Notes under the pieces: model-generated
Told to the model about the DNA's origin: nothing
What the model saw: only the letters and a program-made list of their open reading frames with translations
The model's database searches: none
Made by a program: the position numbers and the translations under genes
Shown: positions 23,327 through 33,628 of the stretch, piece after piece
Layout of the letters: each line of letters starts with the position of its first letter
How positions within the stretch are numbered: the first letter of the stretch is position 1
Assembly: GCA_951799445.1 (NCBI GenBank)
Contig: OX637290.1
Coordinates: 23,678,987 to 23,742,986 of the forward strand
Length of the DNA: 64,000 nucleotides
Origin: Pseudisothecium myosuroides
Lineage: Eukaryota; Streptophyta; Bryopsida; Hypnales; Lembophyllaceae
Direction: 5' to 3'

Positions 23327-23356
23327 TTAGTGGAAAATCTTGTTTCACATATTCGG

Positions 23357-23537
23357 TAGAACCTCTCTGATGTAATAAGGTTTGGATTAGGCCAACCACA
23401 ATACATTGAAGAAGTTATTACATTAAAGAATGTCATTGCATAAATGACGTTTATATCCGGCCTAGGCCATGACCGAGCAATCAATATTACCTTAAAAAGG
23501 TTATTACTTTAGAGAGTATTACTTTAGAGTGGTTCTA
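23357..23537. mobile_element. Small TIR element, about 180 bp
   Basis: Left end TAGAACCTCTCTGATGTAATA and right end complement TAGAACCACTCTAAAGTAATA form an imperfect TIR of about 20 bp. The interior includes GGCCTAGGCC. Target duplication not evident. Non-coding. Confidence 0.5.
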
Positions 23538-23629
23538 TTGTAATCATTCTAAATTTTTTCTCACCAAAGTTTTTGTTCATTTGTAGAATATTCAACAATG
23601 CTCAAAAGATATACTAGTGAACTTTCTAC

Positions 23630-23880
23630 AAATTTTTTTTTTTTTTTTTTGATAACAAATGGAGAAGCATTTCATTAAAAAGAACCAAAGTAACAGCCAA
23701 GCCGGGAGGCTGGACAAATGAAGAGAATCCAAGCAAAAAGGAGAGAAAAAGAAAGAGCTAGAAAAATAAGCCAAAGGGGGGACCCTCTTTGCTCCAGCTA
23801 ACAGAAACTCTAATCCTTTTTGACAAAACTTTTGGCATCCACAAAGTTTACTAACTCCATCTACTCTCATATAGAAGCAA
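23630..23880 (-). mobile_element. LINE 3' end with poly(A) tail, reverse
   Basis: A T-run at 23632-23650, then GATAACAAATGGAGAAGCAT, TTCATTAAAAAGAACC and an A/G-rich stretch to about 23770. On the minus strand this reads as coding-like sequence ending in ...AATGAAATGCTTCTCCATTTG followed by poly(A), the layout of a 5'-truncated plant L1-type LINE. The open frame at 23592-23870 reads through it but has no recognised domain. Confidence 0.4.
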
Positions 23881-24876
23881 TTATCTTACCATTCCATTTT
23901 AATTAATAATAAAGTATAGCCAAGCACATAAATCCTTGATCTTTTAGATTCTAGGGTAGCAAAAGTAGTCATTCTAAGCATCTAATTTTGAAAGTAAAAT
24001 TAGTCCAAATCTTGAATTTTGTCTAAAATCAATATACATGAGGAATCCAACACTCCGTCAAATGGTACAATGATCCATGCAATTTTAGATGTCAAAGATT
24101 TTTAAATGCCACAATATATACTAGCAAAGTGTCAACAATTACATACAAATATATCACAACGCATAATCTTAAATTATATATACAATTGCATATAAACAAC
24201 GTTTGCAAATACAATTTGTATGTTTTATTTTTTGAACATTATGAAGTTGATGGTAAGTTATTGACCTTCCAGTCTTGTGCTAATACTTGAGGCATGAATA
24301 AGACTAATCCATGAATCAATTATAGATTGCATTTTCTCACTTTGAAATTCAACAAAAAAAATTGTGTAAATGCTTATAATGTTTTGTTGAAAAAGTTGTT
24401 TAGTTTGATGACTTGAATTGCCTTTATGGAAAAAACCTTGCTTTTGTCCCTTCTATGATTGTGAATATGAAAGTCAATGAATAAGGCACAAACATTCCAA
24501 TTATATGTCTTGCAATTCACAAAATTTGTTGCAAAGTGCATCATTGGATGTGCATCAAATTTTGTATATTGTAATCTCACCAAGTGCATTTCTACTCTCT
24601 ACAATTAAAACCTATCAATCTATTGACATCCTTATATCTATAAAAAAACAATAATTTTTATACAAATTTTGAAAACTATGTTTTTAAGGAAATTGTTTGG
24701 GATCTAAAAATTTATTACATTAAGGCAAGGAGAATTTTTCCATGATAAGAAAGTGACAAGCTCCATTGCATTTGTAGAAAATCTTACCCCCTAAAGGTCC
24801 TTGCATCCAAAAATTGTGGATTCACCTTGATCAACCTTGATTATAACTTTCAAAATATCCATTTTTGGTATTTGAT
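23881..24876. other. Intergenic sequence with solo TTAA-element end
   Basis: No gene recognised. TTACCCCCTAAAGGTCC at 24785-24801 resembles an isolated piggyBac-like left end; no matching right end was assigned. Confidence 0.4.
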
Positions 24877-24880
24877 TTAA

Positions 24881-25663
24881 CCCCTAAAGGACTAAATGGC
24901 ATTTTTTTGGCAACATTGTGATTTTGGGTAGCTCAATACAAATGGAAATATTGTTTTTTTCTTTGAAATTTTCACACAATATATGTCCAAGGAGTAGCTT
25001 TAAGGCCCAATAATTTCCATAACTTTTAACTACATGGTTAAAAAGTTATTGTATGATATGTAATTTTCTTTGTTGCTTGGTGGGCAACTCAAAAACTTCT
25101 TAAAAAAAAACTTCTTAAGAAATAAAAATTTGAAATTGTTTTTTTAGACTTATATATACATTGAAAGGTTTGAATCATTAATTTTGATTAATGAAATGAA
25201 AGTTATGACTTATAAGGAGTTTCAATTCCATAACAAAATTCTCAACAATTTAGTAATTTGAATCATTATCTACTTCTTTCTACTTACTATTTTTTTCCTA
25301 TATGTTGTACAATTCCAAATGTTATTAAAATTCTCAAGCATGTAGCCAACTTGCCTTGAAGAATGAATCCAAAGCACCACCACCATTTTGGACATTTTTC
25401 ATACAAATGAAACCTTGTGAAGTGCAGACGCTCGGTTTTTCACATGGCCCAAAAAAGGATTTTTTTCAATTCAAATGCTAGTATCTTGCAATCTACATGG
25501 TGGAAAATTCTGAAATTTTTCCACATCTTCTCAATCCAGCTTTCTACACAATCCTACAATTACAGGTGTCCAAAATGGTTCTTTTTCTAAAATTTGATAT
25601 TTGTATTAGAAATGGTAGTTTTAAAGCATTTTTGGTCAAAACATAGTCTTTGACCTTCATGGG
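24881..25663 (+). mobile_element. piggyBac-like element B1
   Basis: Starts CCCCTAAAGGACTAAATGG, ends TTGACCTTCATGGG, with TTAA at 24877-24880 and 25664-25667. Subfamily B landmarks: TTTTTTGGCAACATTG, GATTTTGGGTAGCTCAA, CACCACCATTTTGGACATTT, GTGAAGTGCAG, GCTAGTATCTTGCAATCTAC. 783 bp, shorter than other B copies through internal deletion. No ORF of note. Confidence 0.7.
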
Positions 25664-25854
25664 TTAAACTAAAAGAATGAAGCTTGACAAATTTTGTTTC
25701 TACTCCGTTTTGAAATTTTCAAGAAATCAAGAAATTGAAAAAATTATTGCAATTGTAAGCTTTATGTGGTAGAATCCAAATTGCACGATAGTGTGTGTGT
25801 TTCATTTGTATTTACTTCTTCTTAAATGTTTTTTAATTATATTCAATAATGATT

Positions 25855-25930
25855 TTATATATATATATATATATAGACACACACACACACTCACACACAC
25901 ACACACACTCACACACACACACACATATAC
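25855..25930. repeat. Compound (TA)n/(CA)n microsatellite
   Basis: ATATAT repeats from about 25855 pass into ACACAC repeats with interspersed CTCAC units to about 25930. Confidence 0.9.
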
Positions 25931-26391
25931 ACTGATATAATTTTAGTTTCAATTTTTTTTCAATTATAATAATTTAATTTTTATATCATTTAAAAAAAAT
26001 CAAAAGAAAAAGAAAATACATTATTTTACAAGTTTAAAATATCAAAAATTTATATATCAATTATATAAATGGATAAATTTAATTCGATAGTGGCATTTGA
26101 CGTGAAGGTCATTGGCAAGGTCATTTTGAATGCAAAATCTAAAGTAATTCATTAATAAATCTTCACATTGATTTCCATTGTTATTTGAACCTCTTGAAAA
26201 AAAATTCAAATTAATTAGATTGTTTTTTCTATATTCATTTAATTATTTTACTTTTTTGCTTAAAAAAATATACCAGTGACACTTTTCAACAAAACAAATT
26301 GATTTTTTCTTTTCAACACAATGGTAGACAATCCATAATATCACCTACTTCAAATACAAAATCTGATATTTGAAACCCTAATTTAAAAGGC
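25931..26391. other. AT-rich intergenic sequence
   Basis: No gene or repeat that I can support. Confidence 0.4.
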
Positions 26392-26841
26392 TAAATTTAG
26401 CTCAGACATGATGCTTGACCATTTTGCAATGGATCTAGTCCTTTAGGGATTAATAAGAGCGGGTGAAAATTAGTGTAGGTGGACAAGCCCCACTATAGGA
26501 AAGGTGATAATAGAGAGACAGGCCGTGGACTGCGAATATACTGTCGTCGGAATGAAGGGATTTGCCGTGCTTGAATTGGCATCTCGGCTGCCTTTGCTTC
26601 ACCCTTCAGTCCTTTCTTATCTCCCAGCCTTCAAATGAGCTGGCATATACAGTGAGTTATGACGGTCCAACTTCCCTCTCTGACTTCCGGCCCCAAGCCC
26701 ATGATGATATTTGGGGCCCGGGTGAAGTGACCCCCTCGCTCGGCCCCACTGAATTTTTATTTTTATTTTGTTTTTTTGCCATGCATGGTAAAATTTGCAA
26801 ATTTTGAATTCATGTTTGCAATCAGAGGCCCCCAGTTAGCT
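26392..26841 (+). repeat. Segmental duplication, copy 1 (pairs with 29812-30272)
   Basis: About 450 bp nearly identical to 29812-30272: both carry AACTAGTCCTTTAGGG-type solo TTAA-element end (26434-26452), GCGGGTGAAAATTAGTGTAGG, GGAATGAAGGGATTTGCCGT, GACCCCCTCGCTCGGCCCC and CATGCATGGTAAAATTTGC. The short open frame 26562-26807 is not credible as a gene since it is not maintained in the other copy beyond repeat similarity. Function unknown. Confidence 0.8.
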
Positions 26842-26842
26842 A

Positions 26843-27029
26843 CATTGAAAAAGGTATTAAGGGGACCAAAAAATTAAAGGGACTTATTATGGAAAATTGT
26901 AGATGTTTGAAACATGATATACAACCCCCTTACACTTCAATAATTGTTGATGGACAACAAAGATAGATATTTATATAGTGTGAAATATCGATTAATTAGT
27001 ATGGGTCCCCTTAAAACCCCTATTCAGTG
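26843..27029. mobile_element. Stowaway-size MITE G, copy 1, TA target
   Basis: 187 bp starting CATTGAAAAAGG and ending CCCTATTCAGTG, flanked by TA (26841-26842, 27030-27031). Sub-terminal TTAAGGGGACC is inverted at both ends. The duplicated locus has the empty forms TTAGCTAGAAG (30273) and TTAGCTAGGAGGGG (30554), so the TA duplication is direct evidence of a Tc1/mariner-type insertion. Confidence 0.75.
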
Positions 27030-27042
27030 TAGGAGGGGTGTA

Positions 27043-27914
27043 CAGTGGGGTACAATTCATTTACAAATTGCCTATTGTGCTTATCAAAATTTCAATGCAT
27101 AGTACAGAAAAGAATTGGAATTTTTTTGTCTTGCATAACTAATACTCAATTCTTATGCAATCCCAATCAAGCATACCAAATTTCAATTCCAAAAAAGAAA
27201 AAATTCCATTTTTGGTGAATTTTTAAAGCCAATTTTTATGGATTTATATAATATTTTATAGAAAAAAATTGGTGATGAATTTTTGTAATTTGATTGCGTA
27301 GGTATGAAGGGAACATCCATACACACATTTTTCATATTAAAAAAACACCCCCCTAAGTAAAAAAAATATAATTTAGGAAGAATTCAATGTAAGGCATCAT
27401 ATGATCAAACTTTGTGAAATAGATTTCTTTATATTTTAACTAGATTTTGGCAAAGTAATTGTATTGTCATGTTCAAATGTACAAAATTAGTTACAGTATG
27501 GGGGTCAAATAGCAAAATCTAGTTAAAATATAGAATATCTATTTTACAAAGTTTGGTCATATGATGCTTCATATTGACTTCTTCTTAGGTTATATTTTTG
27601 TTACTTGAGGGGGTGTTTTTTAAATTGAAAGATTTGTATAAGGATGTTTCCTATATATCTATGCAATCAAATTAGAAAAATTCATTACCAATTGTTTTTA
27701 ATAAAATATTACGTATAACCATGAAAATTGGCTTTAAAAATTCACCAAAAGTAGGATTTTGTTTTTTTGGAACTGAAAATTGGTAAGCTTTAATGGGATT
27801 GCATAAGAATTGAATGTTAATAATATAAGACAAAAATTGACAATTCTATTCTATATTATACAAAATTATTTGAATGGCAAAATAGACAGTTTGTAAATGA
27901 AATGTACCCCACTG
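27043..27914. mobile_element. 872-bp palindromic foldback element
   Basis: The left end CAGTGGGGTACAATTCATTT and the right end AAATGAAATGTACCCCACTG begin arms of about 430 nt that remain alignable all the way to the centre near 27480 (for example ATGATCAAACTTTGTGAAAT versus ATTTTACAAAGTTTGGTCAT). Left flank is TA, right flank CA. No coding region. It sits 13 bp after MITE G in the duplicated segment, whose sequence resumes after it (CACAATAGGG). Confidence 0.75.
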
Positions 27915-27915
27915 C

Positions 27916-28537
27916 ACAATAGGGTCCAAATAAAAATGGTTTTATTTTCGTTCCCAAGGAAAAAACTTTCACTATTGCCAACTTTGACATCCTCTCAATG
28001 GCTGAAAAATTGTTTTTTTATCATGAAATTTTTATATAGTGGGAAGCCTGAGTTCCAAGGCATTGTGGCCTGTAATGGCACTATCCCCAAGGGCAAGGGC
28101 GGGAGCTCGAACTTGAGGGCCAGGTCCATTATAGGCCACGATGCCCAAGAATTGAAGCATTCCATTGCATTACGCAATGAGACGAGCTGCCATGATAAAA
28201 AAAAATTAACTAGATCGTACCACGGCATGATATCTTCATGATCAAGGAAATTTTGCGTTGTGAGAGGCATGATCTATTAAGGATTTTTGACCCGTCAGTG
28301 CTTAAAGGCACATAAACATTTCTATGCTAATAACATATGTGCCAAATTTCAAGATTAAAAGATTCTCAAAAAAAATATTGAAAATCTACCAACATGTGTA
28401 GCTATGAGAAAAATTTCACTACTTTCAACTTTGACACCCTCCCAAAGACTGAATTTTTTTTTACCATGAAATTTTGTTCATGAGATCGCCTTTGTGTTGA
28501 TAATATGTGTGCCAAATTTCAGGGTCAAAAGATTCAT
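27916..28537. other. Intergenic sequence with internal direct repeats
   Basis: No gene recognised. TTTCACTATTGCCAACTTTG (27967) recurs as TTTCACTACTTTCAACTTTG (28413), and GTGTGCCAAATTTCA recurs around 28336 and 28507, so about 200 bp is duplicated in tandem. A GC-richer stretch (28080-28130) has no recognised function. Confidence 0.45.
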
Positions 28538-28541
28538 TTAA

Positions 28542-29637
28542 CCCCTAAAGTTCCATGACTATATTTTTCCCAAAACGCTCAAAAATTGCCATTTTTAGTA
28601 CAAGTACCAAATTTTTGAAAAAACTTTTTTTGACACATGTAATTGTTGAACCTTCTACACTAAATAGGGTTTTTAAGGGGGACATACTAATTAATTGACA
28701 TTTCACACTATATAAATATCTATCTTTGATGTACATCGGTAGTGGCCGGGGGCTGTACGTCATGTTTCAAACATCTACAATTTTCTACAATAAGTCCCTT
28801 TAATTCTTTGGTCCCTTTAATACCCCTATTTAGTCTAGTATGCTGACTTGAGAACACATGGTAAAAATTTCAGAAATTTCCACTGTATGGATTGCAAGAT
28901 ACAAGCATTCAAATTCACTAAAATCATTTTTTTGGCCTTGCAAAAAGTAGGGCAACTGCACTTCTCAAGCTTGCCTTTCTATAAAAAAGTGTCCAAAATG
29001 GTGGTTACTCTTTGGATTCTTTTTCCTAGACAAGTTGGCTACATGCTAGAAATTTTTTACATCATTTGGAATTGTACAATATATAGGAAAAATAGTAAAT
29101 AGAAAGAAGTAGAGAATGATTCAAAATACAAAATTGTTAAGAATTTAGTTATGGAATTGAAAATGCCAATTCCAATGGGTGCAATTTTCTAATAAACAAT
29201 CCACATCCTATCATTTTATTTTTTCTCAAAAAATATTGAAAATTGAGTATGATAAAAGACTTCAAAGTTTATTTTAGAGTAGAGAATCCATAACTGCCTG
29301 CAAACTAAATCCCCTCATAACTTTTGACTCATTGATCGAATAGAATGATTCAAAGGTTTCCATGTATATGTAACCTAAAAAAACAATTCAAATTTTTGTT
29401 TTTGAAAAAAGCGATTTTATTTAATTTGCCCGGACTGCCCATTTACAAAGAAAAGTAACATATTAGGCCATAAATTTTGACTCCTTTTTCCAAATGTCAT
29501 GAAATTTAGTGCATATGAAAGATATTCCTTGTCCCCACCTTCTATTAAAAATTAGCCTAAAATGTGCAAATCTCTAGTCACATGTACCTGCCCAAAATTT
29601 CTACGTTGCCAAAAAAAGCATGTTGTTCCAATAGGGG
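28542..29637 (-). mobile_element. piggyBac-like element B2, reverse, with nested MITE
   Basis: Starts CCCCTAAAGTTCCATGAC and ends ATGTTGTTCCAATAGGGG, with TTAA at 28538-28541 and 29638-29641. Block order is the complement of B3 and B4 (ATTGCCATTTTTAGTAC, GACACATGTAATTG, ATTTCCACTGTATGGATTG, GTCCAAAATGGTGG, AAAGATATTCCTTGTCCCC, TGTACCTGCCCAAAATTTCT). 1096 bp including a 178-bp MITE at 28658-28835; about 916 bp without it. Confidence 0.8.
28658..28835. mobile_element. MITE G, copy 2, nested inside B2
   Basis: CACTAAATAGGGTTTTTAAG at the left and CTTTAATACCCCTATTTAGT at the right, flanked by TA (28656-28657, 28836-28837). Its interior (ATATCTATCTTTG, CATGTTTCAAACATCTAC) matches MITE G copy 1 in the opposite orientation. 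Element B4 has the unfilled sequence TATAGTATGCTAG (complement of 48791-48803). Confidence 0.8.
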
Positions 29638-29641
29638 TTAA

Positions 29642-29805
29642 CTTTGTTGTGATATTTGAGAAAATATCTTTAGGATCTAGTATTTTAATCAATTTTCAAA
29701 CATGAAAAATTCAGTTCCATTGGAAATGTAGATCAAAATGTTATAGCATTTGAAGTTGTAGGATTATTTGACTTGTACAATTTTTTGTGTAGGTCATTAT
29801 ACTCT
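29642..29805 (+). repeat. Direct repeat, copy 1 (pairs with 31373-31530)
   Basis: CTTTGTTGTGATATTTGAG, AAAATATCTTTAGGATCTAG and ATTCAGTTCCATTGGA follow in the same order at 31373-31530 with few differences, 1.7 kb apart. Copy 1 begins exactly at the TTAA after element B2. Confidence 0.75.
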
Positions 29806-29811
29806 TTCATT

Positions 29812-30272
29812 TATAAGGCTAAATTTAACTCAGACATGATGCTTGACCATTTTGCAATGGAACTAGTCCTTTAGGGGTTAATGAGGGCGGGTGAAAATTA
29901 GTGTAGGTGGACAAGCCCCACTATAGGAAAGGTGATAATAGAGAGACAGGCCGTGGACTCACTGCGAAATACTGTCGTCGGAATGAAGGGATTTGCCGTG
30001 CTTTGAATTGGCATCTCGGCTGCCTTTGCTTCACCCTTCAGTCCTTTCTTATCTCCCCCAGCCTCCAAATGAGCTGGCATATACAGTGAGTTATGACGGT
30101 CCAACTTCCCTCTCTGACTTCCGGCCCCAAGCCCATGATGGTATTTGGGGCCCAGGTGAACTGACCCCCTCGCTCGGCCCCACTGAATTTTTTAATTTTT
30201 TTAATTTTTGCCATGCATGGTAAAATTTGCAAATTTTGATTTCATGTTTGCAATCAGAGGCCTCAAATTAGC
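29812..30272 (+). repeat. Segmental duplication, copy 2 (pairs with 26392-26841)
   Basis: Same content as 26392-26841, with small differences (extra CACT in the GGACTCACTGCG region, a longer T-tract). It contains the solo end CTAGTCCTTTAGGGG followed by TTAA (29878-29881). Open frames on both strands are byproducts of the repeat. Confidence 0.8.
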
Positions 30273-30775
30273 TAGAAGAGGTGTAGAAGATAAACTAATT
30301 GGGCACAAAATAGGGGGTCTTTCTCTTTACATGCATCCCTAGAATGAAGGGGGGGGGGGGGAGACAAGTGAGGGGGTCAGTTCACCCCAACCTTCAGTTA
30401 TTTGGGGCCTTGTATTGTCCAAAAGGGCCAAGGTGAATTGACCCCCTCACTACCCCGCAATTCACCCTTGGGGAAAACATTAGATTTTTAAAATTTGTAA
30501 CGCGTGATGACATTTGGAATTTTTGAATTCATATTTGCAATCAGAAGCCTCAAATTAGCTAGGAGGGGTGTATAAGGTAAATTAATCAAGCACAAAATAG
30601 GGGGGCTTTTTTTTACATGCACCCCTAGAATGACTTGGGGCAGGACAAGAGAGGCACCTCGGCCCACACTAGCTAGGAGGGGTGAAAAAATACAAAAAAA
30701 CGCGGCACAAAATAGGGGGAAATTTTTTACAATTACCCTTGGATGGGGCAATGAGGGGGTCAATCCTCCTTGGCC
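30155..30775. repeat. Tandem units with alternating GGTGAA(C/T)TGACCCCCTC motif
   Basis: GGTGAACTGACCCCCTC at 30155 is exactly inverted at 30370-30386; GGTGAATTGACCCCCTC at 30431 is inverted as GAGGGGGTCAATCCTCC near 30751-30767. Between them AATTAGCTAG(G/A)AG(G/A)GGTG and GCACAAAATAGGGGG recur three times. A pure G run is at about 30349-30361. No gene. Confidence 0.6.
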
Positions 30776-30884
30776 ATCCCAAAAGCTATTTTGAAAAATT
30801 GGAAGAATTTAGGCTCTAGTTGCCAAAGTTATTTGAAAGTAATTACAAAGTTTGAGTTGCAAAACCAACCATGGAGCAAATCTC

Positions 30885-30982
30885 ACCCAAGTCTCACCCC
30901 AAATGTCACCTAAAATATCACCCCAAATGTCACCCGAAACGTCATCCCAAATGGCACCCAAGTCTCACCCCAATTGTCATCA
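30885..30982 (+). repeat. Degenerate 12-bp minisatellite
   Basis: About eight units of TCACCCCAAATG with variants (TCACCCAAGTC, TCACCCGAAACG, TCATCCCAAATGG). Simple tandem expansion; not part of a recognisable gene. Confidence 0.7.
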
Positions 30983-31041
30983 AAATATAAGTATTATAAA
31001 TGAGTAGTAGATTGAGGAAAAATAATATTAGTCCTTATTAG

Positions 31042-31190
31042 CACTACAAGAGAAAAGGGATGTTTTAAGTGAGTTTTTAAGTATAATCCTAGACACAAGA
31101 TTATATGTAATGACCTTAAAGGAGACTTTTAATCTTATGTCAAGGACTATACGTAAAAACTCACTTAAAACACCCCTTTCTCTTGTACAG
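31042..31190. mobile_element. CACTA-like MITE, short copy
   Basis: Starts CACTACAAGAGAAAAGGGAT and ends CCCCTTTCTCTTGTACAG; the terminal 50 bp on each side (TTTTAAGTGAGTTTTTA, ATAATCCTAGACA) match the palindrome at 1895-2115 but the centre is deleted. The right terminus is mutated and no 3-bp duplication remains. Confidence 0.65.
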
Positions 31191-31890
31191 CTTCCAGCTA
31201 GTGATCTGGGACAAAATACAAATGAGCTAAAAATTACATGTTCCACGAGTTTTTTAAAGCTTGCATAAAAAAATAGAGGATATTAAATCCAAATAGAGGG
31301 GGAGTTCCTTGTATGAAATAAGGGCTATTGGTGCTTATGAAGGCACTATCTAATAATAGACAATATCTTTATCTTTGTTGTGATATTTGAGAAAATATCT
31401 TTAGGATCTAGTATTTGAATCAATTTTCAAACATGAAAAATTCAGTTCCATTGGAGATGTAGATAAAAAATTTATAGCATTTGAAGTTGTAGAATTATTT
31501 GACATGTACAATTTTTTATGCTCTTTCATTTATAACTCCAAATTTTTACATTGAAGATGTAAGCTTACAACCAAGAACGTCCTTGAAGACCAAAGTTTGT
31601 ATGAGACACTATGGAAAAATAGCAAAATCAAAATTCAAGTTATTTCTATTATAATAAGTATTTGCAAATCAACAAAATTTGAAGAACTAAACACACATTA
31701 TGGAGTGAAACCTTCAAAGACTAGTCGATCAACATTGTTTATTAACCCATGTGGGCTGATTTTACCATGAAATGCACCTACACAAACTTAGTAATTGGGG
31801 CCTATTTCCATTGGGGGTTGGAGTTCCACTTTGTGGAGAGGGGCTAGAAGGAACCTGGACGTTTCCATTGAGCTTGCCTCTGCTTCTGCT
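31191..31890. other. Intergenic sequence, includes direct repeat copy 2
   Basis: 31373-31530 is the second copy of the repeat at 29642-29805. The rest shows no gene or repeat I can support. Confidence 0.5.
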
Positions 31891-32177
31891 ATTAGGAAAA
31901 ATTTCAGCCCTCAAAGGGGTTGCGAGTTTTGCACCCCTGCGGTGCAATTATGGAAAAATAAAAATAAAAATTAGGGCATTGATGAGGCACTATTGGTGCC
32001 ACATCAGTGTCACTTCATATTTTTAAATAAAAAAATCCAATAAATCCAATAAATATATATATATATATATATATATTTAAAAATAAAAATAAAAATATTC
32101 TTTCTGTAATTGCACCGCAAGGGTGTTGAAATTAAAAAAAACTTGTAGCCTCTTTGAGAGCTAAATTTTTTCCTAAT
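31891..32177. mobile_element. TIR element with ATTAGGAAAAA ends
   Basis: ATTAGGAAAAATTTCAGCCC at the left and its approximate complement AGCTAAATTTTTTCCTAAT at the right; GCACCCCTGCGGTGCAAT is also inverted (ATTGCACCGCAAGGGTG). The interior is AT-rich with a (TA)n run at 32046-32076. About 287 bp, non-coding. A left-end fragment occurs at 14229-14312. Confidence 0.65.
32046..32076. repeat. (TA)n microsatellite
   Basis: Uninterrupted TA dinucleotides inside the TIR element at 31891-32177. Confidence 0.85.
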
Positions 32178-32339
32178 GCTTGCCGCCCATTTTCAGTAAG
32201 GGAGATGACGGCCCATTTTCGACCAGCCCCCCATTCTGGCAGTGTAAGGTGTTCTCTTTCCGTGAAGTTAAAGATGAGTAAATGATCAGTTGTGGTGCAT
32301 TATGATTGGCTAAAGGACTATCAATATTGCAACTAGCCC

Positions 32340-32525
32340 TTTGTCGATTCTGCAACCAACTTTTGGTTGGAAATTTAAAAAACTATATTCCTAAGAAGCT
32401 TATATGTTTTTCTAGCTTTACAAAAAGTATCAAAGAATTACGATGAATATTGAGACTGCCTATGAGCTTATCTAAGGTCACCTTTTGGCCCTCGTAGGGC
32501 CAATGGGACTTTAGAGATTGTATCA
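32340..32525 (-). mobile_element. Fragment of piggyBac-like subfamily A
   Basis: CCTAAGAAGCTTATATGTTT, AGCTTTACAAAAAG, ATGAGCTTATCTAAGGTCAC and GGGCCAATGGGACTTTAGAG follow the right part of element A3 (22090-22236). The other end is missing. Confidence 0.6.
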
Positions 32526-32726
32526 GGGCCTTGTAATAAGCCAAGCATTGCAAGTCCTCCACTATGCATTCAAATTAAATCAACCAATTTTATGTCAAGG
32601 ATGAAATGAAGCAAAGAAGTAATTAGTGAGATGTGGACAAGCACTAGGTTATTGTTTGAACTATCCTTGCTACAATGAAAGATTTTTAGCAATCTCATAG
32701 AACATTGCATTTGTAATTACTAACAA
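32526..32726. other. Spacer
   Basis: AT-rich sequence between two piggyBac-like elements; nothing recognised. Confidence 0.4.
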
Positions 32727-32730
32727 TTAA

Positions 32731-33620
32731 CCTTTAGAAGACCATTGTTCCTCCTAGGGGACAAAATAGATTTCGGGTGTGCTCACATGACCTCAATTTT
32801 TTGAAACTTTTTTTAAAGATAATAAAACACATTACCTTTATGGAAATATATCATTTTTATTTCAATCAATGCGTGAGAGCAAAAATTATGCCACAATAAG
32901 CCCTTTTTTGTTCACTGGATAGCAAAATATATCCACAAAAATTTGAATCTTTTTTTATAATTTCTTTTATAGATTACATTCTTGTTTACATAAAAGCTTT
33001 GATTTGTTCCATTTGAGTTAGTGATGTGAAAGTTATAAAACTTTTTGTTTTCGGGCAATCAAAGCATCTTCTTCAAAAAATAACTAATATGATTCATTTT
33101 TGAACTCAACCCTTACAATTTAAAACAAAAGTTTCACAAGTTTCAATTTGCTTGTTAAAAAAATCCCACTGGTGGGATTAATATGTTTCAATTCCATCTT
33201 AGGAGTATCGATGATTTAGTTTTTCCTTCTATTTTTTACGTGCTTCTACCTAATAATTTTCTCAAAAATGAAAATTAAGTTTTTCTTTATGAATTACTAG
33301 ATTTTCAACTCAATTCTTTATCATATTTTATTTTTGTTCTAATACATTTGTGTAAAAGTTTTAAGTTAAAAAGATTCAAAGTCTTACATTCTAATCAAGC
33401 GAGGTGCAAAAAAACTTATTTTCTTCACTTTGAATGCATTTAAATCACAATATGTGCAATTTAAGTTTATAAAATTTATCCTTATACTAGTCTAGTGCAA
33501 GATCCCAAGGTTGAATACAAGAAAAAAAACAATTTTCAAAGTTTTTTGTTCTATGCAATAGAAATTGCAGTTTTGAGTATTTTTTGACAAAGAAAAAAAA
33601 AGGCCACAATTGATTAGTTG
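32731..33620 (+). mobile_element. piggyBac-like element A5 (eroded right end)
   Basis: After TTAA (32727-32730) starts CCTTTAGAAGACCATTGT, then CCTAGGGGACAAAATAGATT, GCGTGAGAGCAAAAATTATG, AAAGCTTTGATTTGTTCC, AATCCCACTGGTGGGATT, ATAGAAATTGCAGTTTTGAG. The right end has decayed to GGCCACAATTGATTAGTTG before TTAA at 33621-33624, which directly abuts the TTAA of the next element. Confidence 0.7.
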
Positions 33621-33628
33621 TTAATTAA

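Noticed and set aside
28120..28135. GAGCTCGAACTTGAGG as a possible Pol III B box (tRNA or SINE)
   Set aside because: No A box, no cloverleaf and no A-tail nearby.
27897..28270. Open frames of 114 and 91 codons on opposite strands
   Set aside because: They overlap each other and an internally repeated non-coding stretch; no domain.
30885..30982. Regular 12-bp repeats as a possible CRISPR-like or repeat-protein array
   Set aside because: Units are contiguous and degenerate with no spacers; a His/Pro-rich translation has no start or context, so it is a simple minisatellite.
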